Shown here piece by piece: positions 26,757-36,392 of a DNA stretch of 64,000 bases. Each line of letters begins with the position of its first letter. Position 1 is the stretch's first letter. The DNA is from Actinoplanes sichuanensis (GTDB lineage: Bacteria; Actinomycetota; Actinomycetes; Mycobacteriales; Micromonosporaceae). A program made the translations under genes and the position numbers. Where the stretch lies: contig NZ_AP028461.1 of the NCBI RefSeq assembly GCF_033097365.1, positions 11,931,501 through 11,995,500 of the forward strand. Direction: 5' to 3'. A model generated the notes under the pieces. It saw nothing but the letters and a program-made list of their open reading frames with translations, had not been told where the DNA came from and did no database searches.

Positions 26757-27469
26757 CGCCCCGCTCGTTGAGCCTTTCTCAATCTGATCTTGCAGGCAGT
26801 CCTTGCCGTTGTGGTGTGAGTGATCGATGAGGCGAGGCTCCAGGCAGGACAGTAAAACCTGGAGGATCCCGGTCAAGCAGCGTTGCTGCCCACGCCGAGC
26901 GACCGCAATCGTGCGGGTCATCATCGTCCTGTGCCACGTCGAAAACAACCGCTAAGCAGGATGAAGAGACGCGGTTTACATCGACGATTCGCCGCGTCGC
27001 CACGACACCCACGACGAGGGGTCACATTGCCCGCTGAGTAGGTGAGTTTCTTGCAGCGACAAGGCGGCGCATGGCAGGTAAATCAATCAGCCAGTCGAGG
27101 CCAACGGAACCCGCCGGTCGCGTACCGGGGGGCGTCGGCGATGGTCGCCGTGGTCGGCCTGGCCGTGACCGACAGCGCACACGGGACGACCGCTGCTGCT
27201 TCGATTCTGCATCCGGTACATCTTTCGCCTCGCTAGGTTCGGCGGAAGCCGCCGAACTCGCGTAATGGCTGTGTGCCGGCCGTTCCCTGCGTGAGGAAAT
27301 CATCCATCGCCGGGAAGTGCGAATCGCGCCCACGGCGAAGCCGTTGATGAGTCGAATCATAGGGCCGGCGGCTCCTGCCCACTCGGTGAAGGGGCGTTTA
27401 CCGGCCCCGCGCCATGGATGCCAGATAGTCGCCGTAAGAGCAGGTCAGAAGCGATACGGACGAGTGCGG

Positions 27470-27496
27470 GACAACCACAGACAACCGCAGACAACT
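27470..27496 (+). repeat. 10-bp direct-repeat array, copy D
   Basis: GACAACC (27470), GACAACC (27480) and GACAACT (27490) followed by ATT, again at exact 10-bp spacing. It lies 307 bp upstream of the conjugation operon, which links transfer to the same presumed regulator as the integration and replication modules. Confidence 0.85.
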
Positions 27497-27727
27497 ATTC
27501 GCGAGCTGTTCCGAGCGGCATCGTCGATCACGTGATCAACGCCCGTTGATGGCGGTCACCGGACGCGCGGGGGGGCGCGCTGGCGGTGTGCCAGGTAGCT
27601 GTGCCGTATGGGTGCGCAGCTGCGCCGGGGCTGCCCGACGGGACGCCATGACGCGAGGAGGTTCGCCTCGGGCGTGCTGACAAAGCCGATCACCGGCCGC
27701 CGCTGAAGGCGGTCGTGCCAGGGAGTT

Positions 27728-27765
27728 GGCCGGCGGCATTCGACCCCATCGGAATGCTGCCGGCC
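27728..27765. promoter_or_regulatory. Hairpin upstream of the transfer operon
   Basis: GGCCGGCGGCATTC (27728-27741) pairs with GAATGCTGCCGGCC (27752-27765), one mismatch, 38 bp before the first transfer gene. It could be an attenuator, an operator or part of a transcript end. Confidence 0.4.
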
Positions 27766-27802
27766 CGCCACCGGTCATCGATCAGCTTCCGGGGGAAAAC
27801 GC

Positions 27803-28873
27803 ATGCCTTTGCCTGACCCGCCGTCTGAGTTCACCCGCGACCGCAATCTCGACCCCAGCGCTGGCGTCGGCGCGGCCACAACGACGCATCATCTTCCGAC
27901 GGCAGTGCCGCCGGCACGCGCCGTCGCGGCTGTTCCCGCACCGCCGTTTCCCTTTAAGGCTGCGACGAGTGCCGGCGGTGTCTCGGACATTCCGGTGCAG
28001 CGAGCGACTGTGCACGAGCCCCGGCCGGTCCCGAATCAGTTCGGGCCCGCGGATGTCACCGAGCGGGCTTGGCGGCATGCTGCTGCACTGCGTCCTGGTG
28101 CGGCGATCGCCATCTCTTCCGCCGACGGCGGCGTAGGCCGTTCCACTCTGGCAGCGGCGCTGGGTGGGCTGCTTGCCTTGGCAGTGCCGGAACCGGTGCT
28201 GGCCGTGGACATGGTGTCGGCGCCGTGGAACGGTCTCGGTGCCCGGGTCGGCCGGCAGAACTGGGCCACTGTCTGGGACACCGTGCGCGACTTCGGCTCG
28301 CTCAACAGTCGGGCGGACGTCGAGCGGTGGGTCCAGCGCGGCCCGTCCGGGCTTCTGGCTTTGGTCGGTGAGATCGAAGGCAAGGAGCGGCGACCTCCGC
28401 GCCCGGACGAGGCCACCGCCCTGGCGGATCGGCTGCGGCAGCTGTTCGCGCTGACGATCTGGGATCTCGCCCCAGCGGCGACGGGTCTGGTGTGGCGCAG
28501 CCTCGCCGCGGCGACGGTGCCGGTGCTGGTCAGCCGGGCCACCACGGACGGTTTGCGGCATTCGCTGCGGCTGCTGACCCACCTGACCGCTACCGGTAAC
28601 GCTCGCGTCGCCCGGGACAGCGTGCTGGTGATCATGGCCACCTCACCATCGGTACCGCGTCAGGTGCGCGCGGTGGCGCGGCAGGCCGATGACGTCGCGG
28701 GGGCGGTGCTCTGCGTGCCGTACGACCCGCGCCTTGCCCAACCGGAGCCGATCGATCCGCGGCTGCTGCGCCGGCGCACGCGTACCGCGCTGGTGCACGT
28801 CGCTGACGCCGTGCTGCAACGGTGCACCGCCGGTCGCCCTGTATTGGCTCCTTTCTCCGAGGAGCGTGCCTGA
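27803..28873 (+). CDS. MinD/ParA-like ATPase heading the conjugation operon
   Basis: 356 residues. A Pro/Ala-rich N-terminus (about 80 residues) precedes a P-loop fold: the deviant Walker A is AISSADGGVGRSTLAAALGG (near residue 106), with Gly-Arg instead of Gly-Lys, and the partner Asp lies in VLAVDMVSAPWNGLG. Such SIMIBI ATPases position secretion or segregation machinery at the membrane. Its stop overlaps the next ATG (TGATG). The loss of the standard Lys may mean weak ATP hydrolysis. Placed first in the operon it may recruit the transfer apparatus. Confidence 0.72.
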   Translation: MPLPDPPSEFTRDRNLDPSAGVGAATTTHHLPTAVPPARAVAAVPAPPFPFKAATSAGGVSDIPVQRATVHEPRPVPNQFGPADVTERAWRHAAALRPGAAIAISSADGGVGRSTLAAALGGLLALAVPEPVLAVDMVSAPWNGLGARVGRQNWATVWDTVRDFGSLNSRADVERWVQRGPSGLLALVGEIEGKERRPPRPDEATALADRLRQLFALTIWDLAPAATGLVWRSLAAATVPVLVSRATTDGLRHSLRLLTHLTATGNARVARDSVLVIMATSPSVPRQVRAVARQADDVAGAVLCVPYDPRLAQPEPIDPRLLRRRTRTALVHVADAVLQRCTAGRPVLAPFSEERA

Positions 28874-29241
28874 TGCCGCTGACGACGATCGGTTACGACC
28901 TTGCTGCCCAGCTGCACACGGCTGTGGTGCAGGCACCGGCTGACCCGACGCCCACACCGACGGGCACGCCGTTCGACTTCGACTGGGACCAGATCCGGCC
29001 TGACCCGGGCGCGGTTCCGAAGACCGGGATCTTCTACGACATGGCTAACGCCCTGCTCTTCCTGGGCGTGATCGCGGCGCTGTCGGGGCTGCTCGCGGGC
29101 GCCATCGCCTTCGGCGTGGGGCCGATCTTCGGCGCCCACATCATCTCCGACCGCGGCAAAAGCATGATGTGGAAGGCCGGGCTGGTCGCGGTGATCGTGG
29201 GCTCGGCGACCACCATCGTCGCCGTGCTGCTGGCCAAGTGA
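28873..29241 (+). CDS. Pilin-like/VirB2-type small membrane protein
   Basis: 122 residues with two hydrophobic helices at about 57-85 (MANALLFLGVIAALSGLLAG) and 101-121 (KAGLVAVIVGSATTIVAVLL), joined by a short polar loop: the size and layout of VirB2/TrbC-type subunits, but without a clear cleavable leader. The Pro/Asp-rich N-terminus would lie outside. It overlaps both neighbours by a few bases. Confidence 0.6.
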   Translation: MPLTTIGYDLAAQLHTAVVQAPADPTPTPTGTPFDFDWDQIRPDPGAVPKTGIFYDMANALLFLGVIAALSGLLAGAIAFGVGPIFGAHIISDRGKSMMWKAGLVAVIVGSATTIVAVLLAK

Positions 29242-31433
29242 TGGCCGCGATGTCCACTCTCCAAAGCCGGTCCTGCCCGCCGGCGGGCAGCAGCGGGCCC
29301 GGCTCGGCGCGTGTGGTTGCGGGCCGACGCGTGTGGCGGGTGCTGCTGGCCGCGCTGGCCGGTGTGGCACTTCTCCTCGGGTCGGCCCAGGCCGTCGATG
29401 CGGCCCCCCGGGCGCCGGTGGACGCCGCGTGTGCGCAGAAAGCACCCGGATCGGTCGCCTGGTGCATGCCGTGGGCGGTCCGTGTCGAGACGCCGCCGGC
29501 TGGAAGTTCATCGCACTGGGTCACCCAGTGCAGCAAGGCGACCAGCGATGAGGACCGTGCCTCGTGTGCGGCCGCCTCAGTCACCGTGGACTCGCCGCCA
29601 GCAGATGGCACCGCGTCGGTGCTGATGGACGGCCCCAGCGACAAGGACGGTCTGACCGCCCTCGTCAAATGCGGGTTGTTCGGCGAGCAGATGAAGAACG
29701 AGAAGGACGCCACCCGCTTCGGCCTGTGGCGTGACAAACACACCCAATGCTCCCAGCAGGTTGCGACGTGGACGGCGGCAGCCTACGACCCCAATCCGCA
29801 GCCGAAGGAGTGCGGGAAGGTCGAAGTCGGCTGCCAGATCACCGAGGGCACCAAGGAAGCGATCTCCAACGGGATCCGATCCGGCATCCAAGGTCTGGTC
29901 GACGCAGTCGTACAGGCCGAGGTGTACCTGCTCAGCAAGCTAGCTGAGCTGGTCTTCACCGAAACGTCGATCGCCAGCCCGGACCGGGCCTTCTACGGCG
30001 TCTACAACTCCGTCGCCGGCACCCTCGTCATGTTGATCTTCGTGTTCTTCATCATCGCGACGATCGTCAACGGGTTGCGGCTACGCGGCGGACCAACGCC
30101 CTTGGCGACACTCGGCGGCCTGGTCAAAGCCGTACTCGGCATCACCTTCGCCGGAGGTCTGGCCTACGTCATCGTGGCGGCCTGGGACCAGGCAGCGGTG
30201 GCGGCACTCGAGGCCAACGCCCATAAGCCGTGGGACGCCTCCAAACCGGTCACTGCCCTTACCAACCTGACCGCCGGCACCGGGACACTGCTGCTGGCCG
30301 GACTGTTCGGGCTACTGGGCATCGTCGGGCTGATCCTGCTGTTCATCATCATGCTGTTCCGCGGCGTGCTCACCACCGGCGCTGCGCTGTTGGGTGCGAT
30401 GGCGATGACCGGTTTCGTCATGGACGAGACCCGGCACTGGCCACGCCGCTGGTTCTGGACCGTCAACGCACTGGCCAGCAGCAAATACTGGATCGTCCAG
30501 CTGTGGATCTACGGAGGCCGCTCGACCTACGAGTCGGATGACCTCAGCACCGTCCTTCAGTCGATGCTGCTGATCTGGCTGATGGTGCTCGCACCGTTCA
30601 TCCTGCTCAAGCTCACGTCGATGTGGGACGGCTACCTGTCCGACGTCAACGCACACGGAATGCTGTCCGCGCTCGGCGGACCGCTGATGATCGGCGCGAA
30701 CGCCATCGACGGATTCCGCCAGGGCGCCCAGAGCGCCGGCGGAGGCGATGACAGCGGCGGCGGGGGCGGGGGCGGCGATGACGCCGCCGGCGTGATGGAC
30801 GCGAACGCCTCCAGCATGCCGACCAACCCGGCCGGGCAGATGACCGGCATCGGCGCCGGTCCCGGCCGCGATGTGGCGCAAGCGGCCGGCCAGGGACAGG
30901 ACGGCGGCGGCGTCGGTGAACCAGTGACCGACGCACCCGGCAGCCAAGACGACCAGTCCGGCGCGGAGTCCCAGCAGAACCCGAACGCTCAGGAAGCCGA
31001 CGGCGTCCGAGCCGCCAACAGCAGCGCCCAACACACCCTGTCCAGCGGCCAGCTGACTCCACCTGGTGACGGCGGTGGCGGATCGATTCCGCTAACACCG
31101 CAGGCGGCCGCCGGGTCTGACCCGACGGGTGTGAGCTCCGGCGGTAACGGCGCTGACGGCAGCACCGATGCGGGCACCACCGCGGCCTCCGGTGATCCGG
31201 CTGCCAGCGGCAGTGGCCAGGCAGACGGGCAGTCCTCGGGTGCTGCGGCCAGCGGCGACCCGGCCGGGACAGCACCCCACGGGCACAACGACGACACGTC
31301 AGCACCGGCTTCCGGTGGCGAGCACAGCAACGAGCAGGCCTCCGGGTCCGGCGAGTCCGGTGGCGGGGCGGCGAAAGCAGGCGGTGCCCGGGGTGCCTCC
31401 GCAGTGGCGGACGCCCCGATCGTGCCCCTCTGA
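29241..31433 (+). CDS. Large VirB6/TrbL-like polytopic membrane protein
   Basis: 730 residues. N-terminal signal-anchor (VLLAALAGVALLLGSAQAVD), a Cys-containing exported region, then about six membrane helices at roughly residues 250-490 (VMLIFVFFIIATIV, LLLAGLFGLLGIVGLILLFI, LLIWLMVLAPFILLKLTSMW). The last 240 residues are a low-complexity Gly/Ser/Ala/Asp tail, probably cytoplasmic. Actinobacterial type IV secretion systems carry such a membrane channel protein before the VirB4 genes. The assignment rests on position and topology rather than a motif. Confidence 0.7.
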   Translation: MAAMSTLQSRSCPPAGSSGPGSARVVAGRRVWRVLLAALAGVALLLGSAQAVDAAPRAPVDAACAQKAPGSVAWCMPWAVRVETPPAGSSSHWVTQCSKATSDEDRASCAAASVTVDSPPADGTASVLMDGPSDKDGLTALVKCGLFGEQMKNEKDATRFGLWRDKHTQCSQQVATWTAAAYDPNPQPKECGKVEVGCQITEGTKEAISNGIRSGIQGLVDAVVQAEVYLLSKLAELVFTETSIASPDRAFYGVYNSVAGTLVMLIFVFFIIATIVNGLRLRGGPTPLATLGGLVKAVLGITFAGGLAYVIVAAWDQAAVAALEANAHKPWDASKPVTALTNLTAGTGTLLLAGLFGLLGIVGLILLFIIMLFRGVLTTGAALLGAMAMTGFVMDETRHWPRRWFWTVNALASSKYWIVQLWIYGGRSTYESDDLSTVLQSMLLIWLMVLAPFILLKLTSMWDGYLSDVNAHGMLSALGGPLMIGANAIDGFRQGAQSAGGGDDSGGGGGGGDDAAGVMDANASSMPTNPAGQMTGIGAGPGRDVAQAAGQGQDGGGVGEPVTDAPGSQDDQSGAESQQNPNAQEADGVRAANSSAQHTLSSGQLTPPGDGGGGSIPLTPQAAAGSDPTGVSSGGNGADGSTDAGTTAASGDPAASGSGQADGQSSGAAASGDPAGTAPHGHNDDTSAPASGGEHSNEQASGSGESGGGAAKAGGARGASAVADAPIVPL

Positions 31434-31447
31434 CTTGGGAGACATCC

Positions 31448-32962
31448 ATGACGAAGTTTGAGTTTCCGCCGCGCTCGTCGCGGGGCGCCGTACTGGGATT
31501 CACCTGGTCGCAGATCGGCATGGTGGTCGCAGGGCTGATCGCCACCGTCGCCGGCCTGAACCTGCTCGCGTTCAACAAGCCGGCGGCGATCGGCATGTTC
31601 GCCCTCGGTCTGCTGCTGGTCACCTTCGGTCTACTGCGGTTCAAAGGCCGACGGATCACTGAGTGGACGCCGGTCGTGATCGCTGCACTCATCCAGCGCT
31701 GGACCCGCCAGCACCAATTCCGCGGCGGCCCGTACGGGGCCAACACCGTCGGCGAGCACCTGGAGCTGCCCGGCCCGGCCGCCGCCTACCGGTGGCTGCC
31801 CGCGGTGGCGGCGGACGGCACCACCGAGATCGGCCTGCTGCACCACCGCAAGGAGAAGACGGTGACCGCGGCGCTGCTGTGCTTTGGCACCAACCTGATC
31901 CTTGCCGACAGCGACGTACAGACTCAGCGGCTGACCGACTGGGCACAGGTCCTCAACATCCTCGGCAGCGAGTACGCCGACTCCGGCCTGATCCGGTGGG
32001 CGGTCACCGCCCGCGCGGTCCCGGACTCCGGCAACCGCGCCCAGCGGTTCCTCATCCACAGGGCTGTGGATACCACCTCGGCCGCGTACGAGTCGCTGGC
32101 CGAGCTGACCGCAGCCGCCGCACCGGCCGCGCAACGCCACGAGATCCATCTCAGCGTGGTGTTCGACATCGCCCGGCTGTCCGGGGAGATCGCTGATGCC
32201 GGTGGCACCGACACCGCGATCGCCACGGTCATCCTGGACCGGCTCACCGGCATCGAGGCGGCCGTCGCCGAGGCCGGGGTCACCACCGGCGGCTGGCTCT
32301 CCCCGCGCGGCTACGCCGGGGTGATCCACACCCAGTTCGACCCCGACGACCAAGAAGTCATCGACCTGCGCGGCAGCACCCCCGCCGGTGGCGGACGTAC
32401 CCCGGCCGGTGTCGCCCCACGCCTGGCCGGCCCGGTCGCCGCCCGCACCCTGGGCTGGCACACCTACCAGCACGACTCCGGCTACTCGCGAACGCTGTGG
32501 GTGGCGCAGATGCCCCGCCAGCAGGTGCCACCGACCTGGCTGACACCTCTCTATATGCGCACCACGTGCCGGCGGTCGGTCACGCTGGTCGCCCAGCCGG
32601 TCCCGGCGCAGCTCGCCGCGCTCGCGACCCGCCGGGAGAAGGTCGCCAAGGCCGGTGACGATCTCACCAAACGCAAGCTGCGACTGGTACAGACCGCCGC
32701 CGAACGCGAAGAGGCCCGCGCGGTTGAGCAGATCGACGCCGAACAGGCCCGCGGCCACGTCCGCTACCGGTACGCGCTGCTGGTCACCGTCACCGCCGCC
32801 AGCGAGAAGGACCTCGACCGCGACGTGCGCGCCGTCAAGCGGATCCTGTCGCGCTCCGGCTGCGAGGCCGTCTCGCTGGCCGGGGAACAGGACCAGGCCT
32901 TCCTGGCCGGAGCACTCCCGCTGGCCCGCGGCCTCAAGCCGATGCGGGGGTGGTTCGCATGA
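31448..32962 (+). CDS. SCO6880-family type IV secretion protein (VirB3/VirB4 N-terminal part)
   Basis: 504 residues. Two membrane helices at about 20-62 (TWSQIGMVVAGLIATVAGLN, AAIGMFALGLLLVTFGLLRF) as in VirB3, followed by a long soluble region matching the SCO6880 family that precedes the ATPase in actinobacterial conjugation systems. No P-loop. Its stop overlaps the ATPase start by 4 nt (ATGA), so the two are made together and probably form one VirB3-VirB4 unit split in two. Confidence 0.8.
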   Translation: MTKFEFPPRSSRGAVLGFTWSQIGMVVAGLIATVAGLNLLAFNKPAAIGMFALGLLLVTFGLLRFKGRRITEWTPVVIAALIQRWTRQHQFRGGPYGANTVGEHLELPGPAAAYRWLPAVAADGTTEIGLLHHRKEKTVTAALLCFGTNLILADSDVQTQRLTDWAQVLNILGSEYADSGLIRWAVTARAVPDSGNRAQRFLIHRAVDTTSAAYESLAELTAAAAPAAQRHEIHLSVVFDIARLSGEIADAGGTDTAIATVILDRLTGIEAAVAEAGVTTGGWLSPRGYAGVIHTQFDPDDQEVIDLRGSTPAGGGRTPAGVAPRLAGPVAARTLGWHTYQHDSGYSRTLWVAQMPRQQVPPTWLTPLYMRTTCRRSVTLVAQPVPAQLAALATRREKVAKAGDDLTKRKLRLVQTAAEREEARAVEQIDAEQARGHVRYRYALLVTVTAASEKDLDRDVRAVKRILSRSGCEAVSLAGEQDQAFLAGALPLARGLKPMRGWFA

Positions 32963-34533
32963 GCACCCGCCGGCTGCGCCGCGAAGGATCGCTCACCGAC
33001 CAGATCCAGCAGGTCGCCGAAGCCCGCGACCTGGCCCACGCCGAACAGGCATACCAGCGGCAGCAACGCGCCGTCGACCGCGACACCGAACGACTGCTCG
33101 GCCCGGCCCGCACCGGCTGGCGCGGCCAAAGCGGCCGCGCGGCCGGCAGGGTCGCCTGGCGGCTGCGACTGCCGCCACTGGTCACCACCAGCGCTCAGCT
33201 GTGCTCGGTGTATCCGTTCGTCACCGATCCGGGCCTGCCGATCGACGGCCCCCTGATCGGCATGGAGGTCTACAGCCGCAGCGCCTTCACCTTCTCCCTG
33301 CACGAGCTGTACCGGCACAAAGCCCTGTCGGCGCCGAACATGGCGGTGACCGGCGAGATCGGCACGGCCAAGAGCAGCCTGCTCAAAACCCTCGCCTTCC
33401 GGGGGATACCGTTCGGCACGAAGTTCTACTGCTGCGACGTCAAAGGCGAATACGAACACCTCGCCACCGCCGCGGGCATCACCCCCGTCCGGCTCGGTCC
33501 CGGCCTCGGGGTGGTCATGAACCCCCTCGCCGGGATCCGCCGGCACCCTGAGCAGACCGAACAGCAGTGGCTGCAACTGCAACGCTCCCGGCGCCTGCTG
33601 CTGTTGGAAGGACTCCTTGAGATTCAGCTCGGCGGGCCGTTGCAGGAAGCCGAACGCAGCCTGATCGAGTACGCCGTCGACGCGGTCACCCGCGAAGGCG
33701 ACGCCACCACCAGCCGCATGGCCACCCCCACCTTGAGCACGGTGCTCGCCGCGGCCGGGAACCCGCAGTTGTGGCAGCACCGCCTCGACCAGCTGCACTA
33801 CCCGACGGACGTGTTTGTCGCCGACTCCCGCCGGGTGCGGCTTGCCCTGGAGCGGTTGATCGGCGGCGCGCTCGGCGGCGTCTTCGACGGTCCGGCCGAA
33901 TCGTCGGCCAGGCTGGACTTCGGGCAGCCGGGAGCGGTGCTGGATCTGCGCACGATCCGCGCATCCGACGCGATGACCGCGATGGCGATGACGTGTGCCC
34001 AGTCGTGGCTGGAGACCGAACTGTCGGCGCCGGACGCGCCACCGAGGGTGTGCGTCTACGACGAATTCGCCCTCGTGGCCCGGCATCTGCCACTGATCCG
34101 CCGGATGCGCGAGCAGCTGAAACTCGCCCGCGCGTTCGGGATCGCCAACGTTTTGGCCTTCCACCGGTTCAGCGACTTGGCCGCCTCCGGGGCCGCGGAC
34201 TCCGAGCAGGTCCGCATCGCGCGCGGGCTGATCGAGGACTGTGGTGTCCGGGTCTCCTACCGGCAGGCCACCGGCAGCCTGGAACAAGCCCGCGAATTCC
34301 TCGGCACCTCCGACACCGAAACCGGCCTGCTGCGTTACCTGCGCCAAGGCGTCGGCCTGTGGAAGATCGGCGTGCGTTCCTACGTGGTCAAGCACCAGCT
34401 GTCATCGATCGAAACGGCGATGGTGCACACCGACAGCCGCATGGAGGCCACCGAGCCCGCCGACGACCTCACCGCGCAGGATTTCGACGAGCGCCTCGAA
34501 GCGGTCGCCGCCGGCGAACGGACCGGCCGATGA
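32959..34533 (+). CDS. VirB4-type conjugation ATPase
   Basis: 524 residues. Walker A VTGEIGTAKSSLLKTLAFRG near residue 129 (GxxGxAKSS variant), with YCCDVKGEYEHLATAAG and Walker B VCVYDEFALVARHLP near 364; the C-terminal motif RVSYRQATGSLEQAREFLG is typical of VirB4/TraC ATPases. It powers pilus or channel assembly at the inner side of the membrane. It overlaps both neighbours (ATGA), which shows strict co-translation. Confidence 0.88.
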   Translation: MSTRRLRREGSLTDQIQQVAEARDLAHAEQAYQRQQRAVDRDTERLLGPARTGWRGQSGRAAGRVAWRLRLPPLVTTSAQLCSVYPFVTDPGLPIDGPLIGMEVYSRSAFTFSLHELYRHKALSAPNMAVTGEIGTAKSSLLKTLAFRGIPFGTKFYCCDVKGEYEHLATAAGITPVRLGPGLGVVMNPLAGIRRHPEQTEQQWLQLQRSRRLLLLEGLLEIQLGGPLQEAERSLIEYAVDAVTREGDATTSRMATPTLSTVLAAAGNPQLWQHRLDQLHYPTDVFVADSRRVRLALERLIGGALGGVFDGPAESSARLDFGQPGAVLDLRTIRASDAMTAMAMTCAQSWLETELSAPDAPPRVCVYDEFALVARHLPLIRRMREQLKLARAFGIANVLAFHRFSDLAASGAADSEQVRIARGLIEDCGVRVSYRQATGSLEQAREFLGTSDTETGLLRYLRQGVGLWKIGVRSYVVKHQLSSIETAMVHTDSRMEATEPADDLTAQDFDERLEAVAAGERTGR

Positions 34534-36392
34534 GCAAAGCACCGCTGTCCGCGCCCGGACACCGCCCGCCGCAGCAAGGCCACATGCGCGCCGACATCTG
34601 GGTCCGCGTCGTGCTGCTGGTCATCACCGTCATCGTCACCACCACCGGGATGCTGTCGCTGTGGCTGGCCGGGCAGATCGGCGGTCTGCTGGCTCACCTG
34701 GCCTGGCCGGACTCCGGTCCGGCGGATGCGCCCGGCATCGCCTTCCGAATCCTGGTACACCTGGGCGACCCGGCACAGGCCTGGCCGGCACCGGCCCGTG
34801 CCGATGTCGCACCGGCCTGGCTGCTCTACCCGCTGTGGCTGCTGCTGTTGCTGAGCATGCTGCTCGGCTGGTTCTTCGGCCTGGCCCGGATCGCCCGGCC
34901 CCGGGTCCGGCGTGCCGGGTTCGCCCGCAAGAAGACCATCGACGCCTCCCTGACCGCCACAGCGGTCCTGGCCCGCGTCGACATCGTGCGGCCCGGCCTG
35001 ACCATCACCGAAGCCGACGACGACACCACCCGCGCCGCCAAACAACAGCGGCGCACCGACCCCCTCGAGGTCGCCCGCTTCCTCGGCAACGATGCCGTAT
35101 CAGGTGAGCCGCTCTACCTGGCGAACGAATACACCAGGTTCGCCGCCGCCGTCCCACGCTACGGCGGCAAGACCACCCGCCTGGTGATCCCGACCGTCGT
35201 CGACGCCCGCGGCGCGGTGCTGACCACCTCAACCCGGCTCGACGTCGCCTCCATCACCTACCAGCACCGGTCGAAGATCGGCCCAACGCACATCTTCGAA
35301 CCACAAGGCGAGATCCCCGGCGTTCCCCGGCTGCGGTGGTCACCGATCGAGGGCGCCCAGGACCAGATCGTGGCGATGCTGCGCGCCCAGGGCTTCGCCG
35401 ACGGGTCCGGCATCGGCGACGAGAGCGTGGAGAACGGCCGCTGGTTCCGCGACCAGGCCGCCACGATCCTGCGCGGCCTGCTGCACGCGGCGGCGCTCGA
35501 CGAGAACGCCACCATGATCGACGTTCTGTCCTGGTCGCAGAACCCCAACAACGCCCGCCCCGAGCGGATCCTGCGCCACCACGGCGTACACAACTGGGCC
35601 GACCGGCTCACCCGACACCGCGAAACCACCGGCCGCGCCCGCGACACCATCCAATCAGTGGTATCCGGAGCACTGGACGCCTTCAACGACCCGCGCGTGC
35701 TGCTGGCCTGCTCCCCGCCGCGCGGCACCGAGTTCAAGCCGGTCGACTGGCTGCGCGAATCCGGCACCCTCTACCTGGTCGGCACCCGCGATGCGCAAGC
35801 CCTGATAGCGCCACTGATGGCCGCGGTCAGCGAAGACATCCTCTACCAGGCCCGCCGGCTCGCCCTGCGCAGCGACGGCGACCGCATCGAACCCGCCCTG
35901 TACTTCGTGGGCGACGAGATCGCCAACATCGCCCCGATCCCGTCGCTGCCGTCGCTGATGAGCGAGGGCGGCGGCTCCGGAATCTCGGTCGACGTGTTCG
36001 CGCAGAACCGGCATCAGCTGCGCCAGCGGTGGGGCGACAAAGGCGGCCAGGCCATCGCCGACTCCGCCAACGCGTGGCTGTTGATGGGCGCCTCCACCGA
36101 TGCCGCCGCGCTGCGCGACGCCCAGGCGGTAGCCGGGCAGATCACCGACATCACCTCCGGCGCCTCCTGGGGCAGCGGCCGCGCCAGTGTCAACGAGTCC
36201 GCCCGCCGGGAGAACCTGTTCGACCTGGCGGACCTGCGCACCCTCGATGAAGGCCGGGCGATCGCGCTGATCGGCAACCTGCCGCCGATCGAGCTGACGA
36301 TTCCCGCCTGGTACGAACGCCCCGACGCCGGCGAACTGAAGCAAGGGCGTGCGGCGTTTCGCCGGATGCTGGCCGACGGCGGCAGCCGATGA
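34530..36392 (+). CDS. VirD4/TraG-type coupling protein
   Basis: 620 residues. Two N-terminal membrane helices (VRVVLLVITVIVTTTGMLSL, WLLYPLWLLLLLSMLLGWFF), then an ATPase core with Walker A-like VPRYGGKTTRLVIP near 209, Walker B LYFVGDEIANIAPIPSLPSL near 456 and SGISVDVFAQNRHQLRQRWG, all usual for T4SS coupling proteins. It brings the relaxase-DNA complex to the channel. The relaxase gene is 15 kb away on the other strand. Confidence 0.9.
   Translation: MSKAPLSAPGHRPPQQGHMRADIWVRVVLLVITVIVTTTGMLSLWLAGQIGGLLAHLAWPDSGPADAPGIAFRILVHLGDPAQAWPAPARADVAPAWLLYPLWLLLLLSMLLGWFFGLARIARPRVRRAGFARKKTIDASLTATAVLARVDIVRPGLTITEADDDTTRAAKQQRRTDPLEVARFLGNDAVSGEPLYLANEYTRFAAAVPRYGGKTTRLVIPTVVDARGAVLTTSTRLDVASITYQHRSKIGPTHIFEPQGEIPGVPRLRWSPIEGAQDQIVAMLRAQGFADGSGIGDESVENGRWFRDQAATILRGLLHAAALDENATMIDVLSWSQNPNNARPERILRHHGVHNWADRLTRHRETTGRARDTIQSVVSGALDAFNDPRVLLACSPPRGTEFKPVDWLRESGTLYLVGTRDAQALIAPLMAAVSEDILYQARRLALRSDGDRIEPALYFVGDEIANIAPIPSLPSLMSEGGGSGISVDVFAQNRHQLRQRWGDKGGQAIADSANAWLLMGASTDAAALRDAQAVAGQITDITSGASWGSGRASVNESARRENLFDLADLRTLDEGRAIALIGNLPPIELTIPAWYERPDAGELKQGRAAFRRMLADGGSR

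Noticed and set aside
1944..27496. CRISPR-like short repeats (GACAACC units)
   Set aside because: Units are only 7 bp with 3-bp spacers at four separate places and there are no cas genes; it is a protein-binding array, not CRISPR.
32764..34395. 543-aa minus-strand frame opposite VirB4
   Set aside because: Overlaps the conserved ATPase gene completely and has shadow-type composition.
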